Below, one piece after another: positions 1 through 11,342 of a DNA stretch of 64,000 bases (positions are counted from its first letter, which is position 1; each line of letters opens with the position of its first letter). This stretch comes from Mactra quadrangularis (lineage: Eukaryota; Mollusca; Bivalvia; Venerida; Mactridae). Where the stretch lies: contig CM046309.1 of assembly GCA_025267735.1 (NCBI GenBank), positions 58,224,319 to 58,288,318 on the forward strand. The letters run 5' to 3'. The notes under the pieces were generated by a model. That model saw only the letters and a program-made list of their open reading frames with translations, searched no databases and had not been told where the DNA came from. The translations under genes and the position numbers were made by a program.

Positions 1-647
1 TAAAATATATGAATCATGTCAAATTAGTTTTCAAATGATAAATGCTCTAACAGTTGAAATATATAATATTTACAACAATATGTGATGAAGCAATCGACGA
101 TTCTTTTAATAGTTAAAGTCTGCAAAGTTATTTCTTAAAATATAATTTCGATATTGGTGTCTTATCTTTTCAAATAAAATATTGGCAAATATCAATAATA
201 TATGTACTATACACACATTATGATACGCATATTTGTTAAACTGTATCCATATACTAAACTGGTCTCCTGGTCCGGTTGGTTCGCGATTTATACCTACCCC
301 TTTTCGTGTGATTCGAAAGGATTTGCGGAAATGTGTTGATATAAAACGCTGATTTTTCGTGTGTTGCATTGTTGCAAGAAAAATTGTTTATATGGATTCC
401 CCCAAAAATGATTTTTCTATTTAACTTTTAACGGAAATGGGCTGTACTATGACTGCATTAAAAACAATAAATTTGTCGGCAGTGGAAATCGAAAGGATTT
501 TTATCATTTTTCATCACGTGACTTTTGCCCATTGCTATCAAAATCTACCCACCACAATATCACGGCGTTGAGACGCCGTGAAATTAGACCAAACATTTAC
601 AAAAACTGTCCTGTTATGTATTGAACAAAAACAAATGAGCCACTCAC

Positions 648-3038
648 CTTTAAACATAGATGTAACAAGCGATACAGCAAGAAGGAATGCCGTCAGTACT
701 CGCACTGACCACCCTGGATTCTTCAAAACCATTACAATAATTTCTTGAAGAGTATTAGAGATGGTCAACATGACATCGTCTGGTAGATTATCAACTAACT
801 GCCCTGTCTTCGCGAAACAGGTTGGTAATATGGACATTGTGACTGAATTGAAGGTATTGACGATGCTGCCAGCAAGGTCAAGATTCCAGATGTAGGTAAG
901 GTGGGTTTTACAGAATTCTATGGGATTAAGTATGTCCACAATATTCATGTATTTTGTTGTCCAAAGATCACGTACCCACTCTTTTACTGCAAATAGATCT
1001 CGGAAAGTCGTTCCTGCATTGGAGAAAATCTCATAGCCTGAAATTACAAAATAAATGACTTTGTTATCGATGAAAAATGTATGTATATTCGACTGAAAAA
1101 AATATATGTATTTTGGTGAACTAAGGTACATGTACTTGTGATAGAAAATATGTTGTGTCCCGTCTGTTGCAGGGAACTGAATGGATGGGGCAAAGCTCCC
1201 TTTATCGTCAAAACATGATGAAATAAAAAAACATTTCCTATTGCATTAAAATGGCCAAAATATAAACGCTAGTCAGAATAAGTAATGTTTAAATATGCGT
1301 ATACATGTATTTGCGTGTAAAAATCCGGCATCTAGGAGTTCTAATTGATAAGATTTTGCGCAAGATCAGTTGAAGGGAAAGTTTGTTTGTTTGTTGGCTT
1401 TAACGCCGTAGCAACACAATGTATAGGTCATATAACGGCGGTCAGTCAACTTACTCACTCCTCCTGGAAAGGCTATACCTCTTGATTTAGCTGTTAACCA
1501 ACTACTAAGCGCATACTTTCGTCAGTGACTGACAACTGCGCTACATAATTAAAAATCATTGGTAGGAGGGAGAATGGTCGTAGAAATAATTTCAAAGATG
1601 GGAAGGAATTACCTATGGCGTTGGCGGCATTCAGTAGAGTGTAGGTATATTCAAATATGAAGCCAACTTGCCATTCATTAATATTATCTGTAACATCACT
1701 GAGGTCTTGCACACATTTATTTTCTTCCATAAAAGATATAGGAAACAATAATATTTGTTCTAGAAGAGTATATGATCCATCGTCTATGTCACATGACCTG
1801 TGAAGAAGTTATACATTTTTATGATTTGTATTTAATATAATTATACAGTAAAATTCCACAATAAAGACTACCTTGGGTATTACAAAACCGTACGATTTTT
1901 GACGATTTGTAAAATCCAAATACTTAATTTAGGAAAAGAAGAGTCTCTGTATTATGACCATTTTTCTATTAAGATCGTCGATTTTGATAATGGAACATTA
2001 AGGTTATTTACAACGGATGATGCACTAATCCATCTTTACAGGACAAGTTTCTTTACCAGAACTCGTCCCTTCATTAAGCGACAAAATTTCTCCATAATTA
2101 TATGGAAGAAATATCGATATTTTTTTCATGGGAAGATGCACATGTACTCTGAATCGAACCCTGGACCTTAGTATGCCAAATTCTGCGTTCTTTTACTCTT
2201 CCACTCAGCGGCTTTAAGCCAGAAAACGTACATGTACACGTATTTCTATTAACTGACAAAACGACGACTACAATACACATTGAATAAATGGTCAAAATAA
2301 ATGACTTTAATTTGTCTAGCAAAGAGCTTCATTGGCTAGAATGCACTTTACCGGTACGCGCCTACCACGTACCGGTAAAGTGCAGTAGCCCCGCTTCATC
2401 ATATGACGGGTGAAACTACATGTATTAGCAAAACCGGATGGGATAGTTAGAAAATAGAAGGGTTAGAGAGCTATTACACCGTTTTTGCGCAAGTATAACT
2501 GTGTCGAAGATCGCCGACGTGTGCCGACAGGATACAAACGTAAATACTCGGCAAATTCCGTCATCAGTTATTACTGAGGGTTTTACAAAACGTTTAGAAG
2601 TAACTTTGAACCTTCATTGAATTGTCCTTGCCTGACCGACTTATAGACACTGCATGAATCACGTGAATTTCGTGCGCAACTCTGATAACAGGGACCCTGT
2701 GTATTCGCTGCTGTTTTGCATTGATATAAAGCGGCATCATTTATTGTTAAATTTTATTCAATTTTCAGTGGCGCATACATTAAACACGCTGATTTAAATA
2801 CTCGATAATCTCCGTACATAGACACGGATAACTGTTTTCTCGATTTGGAATACAGAACTACTGCAGTGAGTATTTAAAACAGCGGGGGTAAATGTATGCG
2901 CCACTGACATTTGAATAAAAATTTGATAATAAGTATAAAATAGTTTGGAAAATATTACCTTTCTTCGATTGCCAAAGCTCCGTGGTGAGAACTGAAGTTA
3001 ATTATCGCTGCAAATAAAAGTAACACATATCTAGTCAT
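648..3038 (-). CDS. Unrecognised signal-peptide and transmembrane protein, 5' part
   Basis: Three exons are visible. Exon 1 (2959-3038) starts with ATG and encodes a signal peptide (MTRYVLLLFAAIIN..., with GALA-IEE as a likely cleavage site), then donor AG|GTAATA. Exon 2 ends at 1613 (ATAG|GTAATT) and encodes ...NINEWQVGFIFEYTYTLLN. Exon 3 (648-1037) has acceptor TTTGTAATTTCAG and donor AAAG|GTGAGT. It encodes IFSNAGTTFRDLFAVKEW near its start and a hydrophobic run VRVLTAFLLAVSLV near its end. The exon 2-3 phase matches (G|GC, Gly). The exon 1-2 phase fits only if the exon 2 acceptor is CTCAG at 1699-1700 (exon 2 = 1613-1698); otherwise a small exon is missing. The 3' end is unclear: a possible terminal exon after TTTTTAATGCAG near 463 would add about ten residues and a stop. 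I do not recognise the family. A secreted or ER/membrane protein is inferred from the signal peptide and hydrophobic segment only. Confidence 0.55.
1381..1598 (-). repeat. SINE copy (tail and body, no tRNA head)
   Basis: The tail (GTTT)n is at 1381-1395, followed by the family core: GGCTTTAACGCCGTAGCAAC, the TCCTGGAAAGGCTA block and the GCATACTTTCGTCAGTGACT block. It lies in the intron of the membrane-protein gene and stops about 14 bp from the exon 2 donor. The element reads 5' to 3' on the minus strand. Confidence 0.7.
2341..2384. repeat. Perfect 17-bp-arm hairpin
   Basis: TGCACTTTACCGGTACG pairs exactly with CGTACCGGTAAAGTGCA across a 9-11 base loop. It sits in the first intron of the membrane-protein gene. 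No second copy was noticed in the window. Confidence 0.75.
2766..2908. repeat. Foldback MITE (CAGTGGCGCATACATT termini)
   Basis: The termini CAGTGGCGCATACATT and AATGTATGCGCCACTG are inverted. Subterminal CTGATTTAAATACTC and GAGTATTTAAA blocks also pair. Related copies occur at 21320-21475, split at 32225-32340/33000-33050, and as a half copy at 38500-38558. Confidence 0.75.
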
Positions 3039-3308
3039 CGTATAACACTTTTACTGAGTCCACGTAACTAGCCGTAAAATCTAAAATCCATTTTGTTTTC
3101 ACATCTCAATTATTTACACAATAAGAAATAATCATCAACAAACTTCCCAAAAACGTCTTGTACGTTTGTCATATGAACGTCCACTTTTGACGTCATTTTC
3201 GCGGAACGCAATGCCGCCGTGGATGCGACGACGTCAAAATGTTTGGCGCTTCTTATGTTTTTAAAAATTAAATATGACGACGTTGCCTCTAAGGTTCCGT
3301 TGAAGATT

Positions 3309-3570
3309 TTTGATGGGTTTAACGCGTAAAAACATATTGTATAGGTCAAATAACGGCGGTCAGTAAACCTACTCACCGTTCCTGGAAAAGGCTATAAAAT
3401 CTCTGGATAGCTCTAGGCACATACGCCCGTCAGCAACTACCCTACATGATTTAGAATCAGTGATAGGAATAGCTACAGAAATTATTTTATGATCAAGCTT
3501 CTCAAAAGTATGCCCCACTCGGGAATCGAACCTTCGACCTCTCGACCAGTAGACTTGCGTGCTACCGAAG
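3309..3570 (-). repeat. SINE copy, near full length with tRNA-like head
   Basis: The tail-side GGGTTTAACGC block is at 3316. At the other end, the reverse complement of ACTCGGGAATCGAACC gives a GGTTCGATTCC pol III B box. This marks a tRNA-derived SINE reading on the minus strand. Confidence 0.75.
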
Positions 3571-4264
3571 CCTTTAACAAAGTACTAGTCACATAACTTC
3601 TCAGCTGGTTACAACTTTCTTACCTGATATAGAAATGAGCGGGAGACAAGGTCGGTAAGTGCTAAGCACTTAGGTATGTAGAACCCACATGGAAATCGAA
3701 CGAACAACTGCTTGATCAGTAGTAAGACGCGCTCCCGACTGAGATATCTGGGCGGGTCTGTCTGCGAGAATAAGGTAAATTGAGAAGCCTGACCAAACAG
3801 ACATGTGTTTTACTTATTAGTTTTAACTCTACAAAAATGGCCACAATTTTCAGAATTATGCGATATCATTAAATGAGGATTACCAGTTATAGGTATGTGA
3901 AAACAAAAGACACCAACGCTCTTACAGATCGAGCACATATTACCTTAAAATTTGATGTCAAAATGTATGTATATCTACATCCAATAAAAAGTAAACATGC
4001 TAAAATTTTGTTTCTAAACGAATTTTAGATTTTTTTCTAAAATTTGTTCAGGAGAGCTAAATTAAAAAGAAGATTGATTCAGTTGGGCGACAAAACCTCT
4101 CTGTTCTATCTAAAAAAGTTTACAAAGGGAGGTCATATTTTTCATATCAAAATTTTCGTATTTTTAATTACCTCCCTTTGGTGACTCATATTTTTGTCGA
4201 AATTTTGCAGTTACACATTTATCTCCCTTGTAAAAATTCAAATTTAGTGTTCTACGCGGTCTCA

Positions 4265-5985
4265 ATATCAGTAGTTGCCAGTATGGAACCGTTTATATCA
4301 GTAGTTGACAGTATAGAACTGTTTATATCAGTAGTTGACAGTATAGAACTGTTTATATCAGTAGTTGACAGTACAGAACTGTTTATATCAGTTGTTGACA
4401 GAACTGTTTATATTAGTAGTTATCAGAACTGTTTATATCAGTTGTTGTCAGAACTGTTTATATCAGTAGTTGACATTATAGAACTGTTTATATCAGTAGT
4501 TGACAGTATAGAACTGTTTATATCAGTAGTTGACAGTATAGAACTGTTTATATCAGCAGTTGACAATATAGAACTGTTTATATCAGTAGTTGACAGTATA
4601 GAACTGTTTATATCAGTAGTTGACAGTATAGAACTGTTTATATCAGTAGTTGACAGTATAGAACTGTTTATATCAGTAGTTGACAGTATAGAACTGTTTA
4701 TATCAGTATTAGACAGTATATAGCTGTTAATATCAGTAGTTGACAGTATATAGCTGTTTATATCAGTAGTTGACAGTATAGAACTGTTTATATCAGAAGT
4801 TGACAGTATAGAACTGTTTATATTAGTAGTTGACAGTATAGAACTGTTTATATTAGTAGTTGACAGTATAGAACTGTTTATATCAGAAGTTGACAGTATA
4901 GAACTGTTTATATCAGAAGTTGACAGTATAGAACTGTTTATATCAGAAGTTGACAGTATAGAACTGTTTATATCAGCAGTTGACAGTATAGAACTGTTTA
5001 TATCAGAAGTTGGCAGTATAGAACTGTTTATATCAGCAGTTGACAGTATAGAACTGTATATATATCAGAAGTTGACAGTATAGAACTGTTTATATCAGTA
5101 GTTGACAGTATAGAACTGTTTATATCCGAAGTTGACAGTATAGAACTGTTTATATCCGTAGTTGACAGTATAGAACTGTTTATATCAGTAGTTGACAGTA
5201 TAGAACTGTTTATATCAGTAGTTGACAGTATAGAACTGTTTATATCAGTAGTTGACAGTATAGAGCTGTTTATATCAGAAGTTGACAGTATAGAACAGTT
5301 TATATCAGAAGTTGACAGTATAGAATTGTTTATATCAGTAGTTGACAGTATAGAACTATTTATATCAGAAGTTGACAGTATAGAATTGTTTATATCAGTA
5401 GTTGACAGTATAGAACTGTTTATATCCGTAGTTGACAGTATAGAACAGTTTATATCAGAAGTTGACAGTATAGAACTGTTTATATCAGTTTTTGACAGTA
5501 TAGAACTGTTTATATCAGCAGTTGACAGTATAGAGCTATTTATATCAGAAGTTGACAGTATAGAGCTGTTTATATCAGTAGTTGCCAGTATAGAACTGTT
5601 TATATTAGTAGTTGACAGTATAGAGCTGTTTATATCAGAAGTTGACAGTATAGAACTGTTTATATCAGTAGTTGACAGTATAGAACTGTTTATATCAGCA
5701 GTTGACAGTATAGAACTGTTTATATCAGTAGTTGCCAGTATAGAACAGTTTTTATCAGTAGTTGACAGTATAGAACTGTTTATCAGTATAGAACTGTTTA
5801 TATCAGTAGTTGACAGTATAGAACTGTTTACATCAGCAGTTGACAGTATAGAGCTGTTTATATCAGAAGTTGACAGTATAGAGCTGTTTATATCAGTAGT
5901 TGACAGTAAAGAACTGTTTATATCAGTAGTTGACAGTATAGAACTGTTTATATCACTAGTTGCCAGTATATAGCTGTTTATGATA
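4265..5985. repeat. 30-bp minisatellite, about 57 units
   Basis: The consensus unit GAACTGTTTATATCAGTAGT plus TGACAGTATA repeats head to tail with an exact 30-bp period over about 1.7 kb. Variation is concentrated at a few positions (AGTAGT, AGAAGT, AGCAGT, CCGTAGT). A few units are shortened near 4395-4450 and 5784. Because 30 is divisible by 3, frames stay open for hundreds of codons on both strands, as VDSIELFIS repeats (+) and INSSILSTTD repeats (-). There is no splice or gene context, and it lies between two genes, so I treat it as non-coding satellite. Confidence 0.97.
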
Positions 5986-7008
5986 GCATTGGTCAGCATT
6001 ATTGCCTCGGTTTTTTTGGGTAATGCCATAGCAACACATTGTATTGTCATATTAGTCAACCTTCTTAGTGTTCCTGGAAAGTCTAAATCTCTTAGTTTAG
6101 CTGTTAATTAGTAACTAGGTAGTAGGCGCATACTTCCATCAGTGACTGACAACTGCCTACATCATTAAGAATAAGTGGTGGGAGGGATAACTGATGTTTC
6201 TAGTGCTGTTTCTTGTACAGAACCATTGTCGGCTCTTTTAACTTATGCATCAGCACTTTGCAGAAGAGAATAACCATTAATGAGGCATAAGAACAAGGTC
6301 AGAAATATTTATAGTAATTTTTTATTAAATCAAATAACAAATTCAATAACAAGACATAGAGAAAGCATCATAATTAATAAACAATAGAATAATGATAGTG
6401 TATAGTATTTGAATCAAAGGCTGTTGGCATGAAACATTCCCCTCCCCATAATTCTATATATTATAAAATTAAATTATTTTTAGGGGAAAGAACTCTTTCA
6501 TGACTGCAGACAGTAAGTCGAATAAGATTTAGTTAAAATTGAAAATACAAAATTTTACATCAAAACAAAACCAAAGAAATATATGAACACCGAATTAGAC
6601 ATATACATTGTATATACATGTAGTTATATTTATTTAAAAACAGAAAAAACCCATCACATCACAGTTGAGTCAAATCCTCGAAAAACTTGACTTTTTGGAA
6701 TTAAAGTTACAAGGTTTGTCATCCAAATCAGTCTAATACAGTTTTTTCATGAAGTATGTATAAAGTACAAAGTATTTAAGTTAGCGACCAATTTTGATGA
6801 TGTTTTTTATGTGTAATGCTTGTTGCAGTACTTCGGAACATTTATATTATACTGTATTATTATAGAATCTTACAACAATAAGTTGAACACTGTTTATAAA
6901 CAAGTATTCAAAACAATACATATATTATGTATGATAAAAATATGTTTTAAAATAACTGCACCGCTGTCATTTTACATATCTTAACATAATTTTAATATAA
7001 TACAAGAA
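5986..7008. other. Intergenic stretch with SINE copy and probable CNK 3' flank
   Basis: A truncated SINE (6010-6192, GTAATGCCATAGCAACAC block) abuts the minisatellite. The rest is AT-rich single-copy sequence. TTTATT at 6321-6326 and at 6629-6634 could be minus-strand AATAAA poly(A) signals for CNK, but I cannot choose between them. Confidence 0.45.
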
Positions 7009-7012
7009 AGGT

Positions 7013-7352
7013 AATGTGGAAACCACATTAGAGCCGAAGTTTCATCAAGATCTGACCATAAATGACAGAGATCAAACATATTAAAAACTTTACCACAAAA
7101 CTTACAAAGGAAAGTAATCCATAATAAAGCCAGGTAGAGTGTGGTTACTTTCTAATTCTGTTCATCACATGGTATTTTATCATTGTATGAAAATTCATTA
7201 GGATCTGACAATAAATGGCAGAAATATATGGTAAAGAAAAAACTTTAATGCAATTGTTAATGACATCGGACGAATGCCCAACTGACCGACCGCCTGCCTG
7301 GGTTTTGATAACCTATAAGCTGAATTTTTTCATTGAAAAATCTGGCTAAAAA
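7013..7352 (+). repeat. 300-bp MITE family copy (AGCCGGATTT termini)
   Basis: It shares the blocks CATAATAAAGCCAGGTAGAG, CTGTTCATCACATGGTAT and ACAATAAATGGCAGAAATAT with copies at 10145, 16266/16776, 30123, 41010 and 63377, and ends GTTGAAAAATCTGGCTAAAA. It lies just 3' of the CNK stop, probably within its 3' UTR. Confidence 0.8.
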
Positions 7353-7648
7353 TGTAGATTGGGCATCATAATAGTTTTCCCAGTAATATTGTGAAAAACA
7401 TTTTAAAAAGTCCAATGATAAAAAAATCCTGGTCTTTTTGACTATTGAAATTTGAGCCTAGTTCATTTTGATCCAGGAAAAATTGATTTTTAGATTTTAC
7501 ACATCCAATTTTGATCCAATACAAGTTGACGATTAGATTTACACATCCATGAACAAATAGGAAATACATCATACATGTACACAGAATTTCACATCCCTGG
7601 TCTATGATTTCAAATGAAAACAATGAAGATGTTGATGATTATGTATCT

Positions 7649-7750
7649 CTACTCAGAGTCATATTTATGTACAGCCTTATATTGCTTTAATTTATCTTGT
7701 GATACATTTCCTAATAATGAATCGATTTCTTCTAGTTCTTTTTGTTTTGC
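7649..7750 (-). CDS. CNKSR2: CNK exon 21 (terminal, stop TAG)
   Basis: It encodes AKQKELEEIDSLLGNVSQDK, then LKQYKAVHKYDSE and TAG, matching the vertebrate segment containing AIIDKVLDNPDLTSKEF. It shows the true C-terminus is inside the window. A vertebrate-type extended tail with a PDZ ligand (ETHV) is absent. Confidence 0.92.
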   Translation of the reverse strand, partial: AKQKELEEIDSLLGNVSQDKLKQYKAVHKYDSE

Positions 7751-10700
7751 CTGAAAATACATTACATTGAGTTTAGTTAAAACATATTTTACTAACTAAA
7801 AATTTTTAAATACAGTATCCAGATGGATACAATAAAAATCTACTCTCTGTTTAATAAATGGAGTAAATTTACAGAGAGTAAAAAAAATTTACAGAGGTCA
7901 AAAACATATATACATAATAGCGTCAAATGAGTCCGCAAATTAGTTATGGGCATTCCCATGCATATAAGTCAAAACTCTTGTCATAACAAAAAAAGTAAAA
8001 ACAGGGTATGTATTAATTTTTGTTGGTGATCTTTGGATACTTCATTACTAGCATTAAAGCATAAGACGTAATGCATTTTGATAGCAAATCATAGGTCTCA
8101 TCAAACAGTACAACAAATAGTCACACAAATCAGTATGGCACATAGCCTACTGTGCCAAAGATCAAGGGTTAAAAAGAGCTCTGCTGGGCGGGGCATTATA
8201 CGCCCATGTGCTGTTTATGCTGTGTTCGATCTAATATGAAGTCCAGGTGACCTTGACCTATGACCCCGGGACCTCAGAATAGGCCATATCCTTGACCAAT
8301 GGGCTATTCAAAGCAAAGATTTTGTGAACCTAGGTACAGCCATTGTCAAGTTATCACCAGCACAAAGTTTTCCCATATGATCTTCAATTGACCTTGACCT
8401 TTGACCCTGGGGCCTTTAGAACCAAAAAAGGGCACACTCTTGACCCAAGGAGTACCCATACATAAAATTATATAAAGATAAAACATTTCTACAAACAATT
8501 TACAAAAAAATTCATCAAACTATTATATTCTCTTACCTTCAGAGCTCTTTCTAAACATTTGACTTTTCTAAATTTAGCAATATCAGGAGATAAGTTTTGT
8601 ACGAGATCTCGTGATATCACGCTACGTCTTTGTTTGTTGATATCTTCACCATATATATTATGACCTTTCTGAGATTGTTTACGTATCATTAACGACAAAT
8701 CTTCTGTACTTGTTCTAAAATCTGGAGACGAGCCTCGCATTTCCACTAAAGAAAATAAAAAATACTTAGTTAATACTAATTTATTTTAGCTCAAATGTGA
8801 AACAAGTTCTTACAACTTAAATCAATAATTTTCAGTCTGAATTTCATACTTGCAGCAACTTTTACTACAGGAAAGGACTAAATAAATTCACAAACAGTCC
8901 ATTAGGCTTTCAACCAAGAAAAAATTCAATCTATCTGCGATCACACATAGACAAGGATTATTTAAAATCTTGAGCAAACATGACTTCAAGTGATTATACA
9001 GTTAATTCACCATTTTGTTTTTTAGTTACTTTTCCACATAGTGATATTCACTACAAGACTTCGTCTCACATTGTTTCCATACATGATAAAATCTACTCCT
9101 GTTTTGTGCTTGATTAGTACCAATGCATAATTAACAAGATGTGATTTTTCTTCTTATCATAAGTTCTTTACATTATAAAATGATTGATTAAATATGAAAA
9201 ATCCACATGATTCAACCCTGCCCTACATCATTTAGAATGAGTGATAGGAGGAAGAAAAGCCATAGAAATTAATTCATGACCAAGCTCCACAAAAGTATGC
9301 CCACCTGGAATTGAACCAATCAGTAGACTTGAGTGCTACAGACTGAGCTAGCCAGACAGGTCAATCTTTACAAAAAATATATTGATAAAATAGTACATGT
9401 AAATTCGGTACTTTCATCAACTAGGGACAATCCATCCAGCTACAATAACTCATTTTGAAGACTTTGTGGTGAGGTAGGCCAAAAACATGACATTTTACCA
9501 CAAATTATGACTGAGATCATAATTAAAACAACTATTGTTGGTGAGATTTGCTAAATTGGGTCAGGTGGCGTTAAACACAGGATTTCTATGACCTTCAGAA
9601 AATGACAGATATTATAATCATACATACCATGTGCAGGTAAAGATGAAGCAGATATCAGGCTATCATGACTTTGTTGTGACATATTAGATTTACTACTATC
9701 TACAGAGGACCTTACATGATGATGTTGTGATTGAGGGTCCTCATCATCTGTCTCACTGAAGTCAGAATCTGAAAACAACAACAATATTAGACATTGATCT
9801 ATATAATCAGACATTCAAAACATCCTCTGCGATTATCTACGAAGATATACCTCGGAAATCAGTCGTAGTAGGAATACAAACAGGTTATTAGGTCCAGTGA
9901 CTGTCATTGTCATGTCAACTTTTAATAATGACATTGTTACGCGCTTTATCACATCATGTCATCAGTACAATGTCTCACACATGGTATGTCTGTGTAGTTC
10001 AGACTATATTACCACAGAAACCAAATTCCTATACCTACTTTTTCACCTTATGATATCCGAGGTTAATCTGCGTAGAAGATCGCCGAGGTAGTTTCGAATG
10101 TTAATCAGGGTCTGTAGTCATGTGATCTACAACAACAACCAATAAGCCAGATTTAAAAACTTCAACGCAAAAAATTCAAAGGGAAATAATTCATAATAAA
10201 GCCAAATAGAGTTATGGTTACTTTCTAATATTGTTCATTACATGGTATGTTATCATTGTATGAAGTTTCGCAAAAATCTGACAATAAATGGCAGAAATAT
10301 ATGCTAAATTAACACAATTGTTAACGACACAGGACATCCGCCAACCGTGTTTCACCAAACTATTAGCTGAATTTTTTTCGTTGAAAAATCCGGCTAACAA
10401 AATTGTTTTTTCTTAGACTTCTCTTACCAGACAAATAGTTAAATGATATCAAACAGCACATAAAATAACTACAACCTTCCTTTCCCAAAAATTCAAATTT
10501 ATTCTGTGAGTTTTGATCATTCACTACAAATCCCACAAACAAACACTGAATAGAGTGGTTAACTATGTCATGCACAAAGCTAACCTTTACATTTTCACAA
10601 GCGCTAGCCATATTTATTATGCTATATAGTAAAGGACAGATCAAATCAAATAGCCTAACTACATGAAATTGGTAATTTGCACAATCCTAGATCAAATTTC

Positions 10701-11307
10701 ACAAGTCATGGCTTCATGCTAGCGGGTAAAAGCAATGACTGACTTATTGTCAACTGTCTCTTCAGCAATCTTAACCCTTCCATTATTGTCAAAACAAAAT
10801 GAAACTAGTACCTTTATGTTTATCAACTTTGTCTAGATCAGGTCTTTTAATACTTTCATCATATGCTATAGCAGCTAACCCCATTTTATTCATCCATCTG
10901 TCAATATATACAATAAAAACATGCTATAACACCGAGTATTTTTTAAAAAATACACATCATGAAATATAATAAATAAACTAAGTTCATGCATTAAAACCTA
11001 ATATTTTGAGTTCCAGATTACATGTGATTCTATTGAACACCTCAAGTCAATAAAAAAATTGTATTCCAAATTTTCATGACATCATCAAGAAGTAAGGACC
11101 GTCCTTATCGGATACATGTTAAACCATTATTGTCCTAACTATACTGATATTATTTGTTTTTTGAGTAATTTATAACTAAACTTACTTGGACATATCTTCA
11201 CGTCTATCTGAGGCAAAACAGAAACTAGTTCCTGAATTATGTATCTTGAATGCACTGAAATAAAATAAATTTAAAAACTAAAATAAATTCTGTAATATTC
11301 AAGCAAA

Positions 11308-11342
<35 letters not shown>

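Noticed and set aside
560..581. CACGGCGTTGAGACGCCGTG hairpin as an RNA or terminator
   Set aside because: Only an 8-bp stem in eukaryotic AT-rich DNA; no further support.
4265..5985. CRISPR-like array
   Set aside because: Units are contiguous with no unique spacers, in a eukaryotic genome.
4178..6059. Long ORFs on both strands (181, 215 and 343 codons)
   Set aside because: They are produced by the 30-bp satellite, whose period is a multiple of three; no gene context or splice sites.
10218..10644. Minus-strand ORFs (also 16734-16946)
   Set aside because: Generated by copies of the 300-bp MITE and flanking intron.
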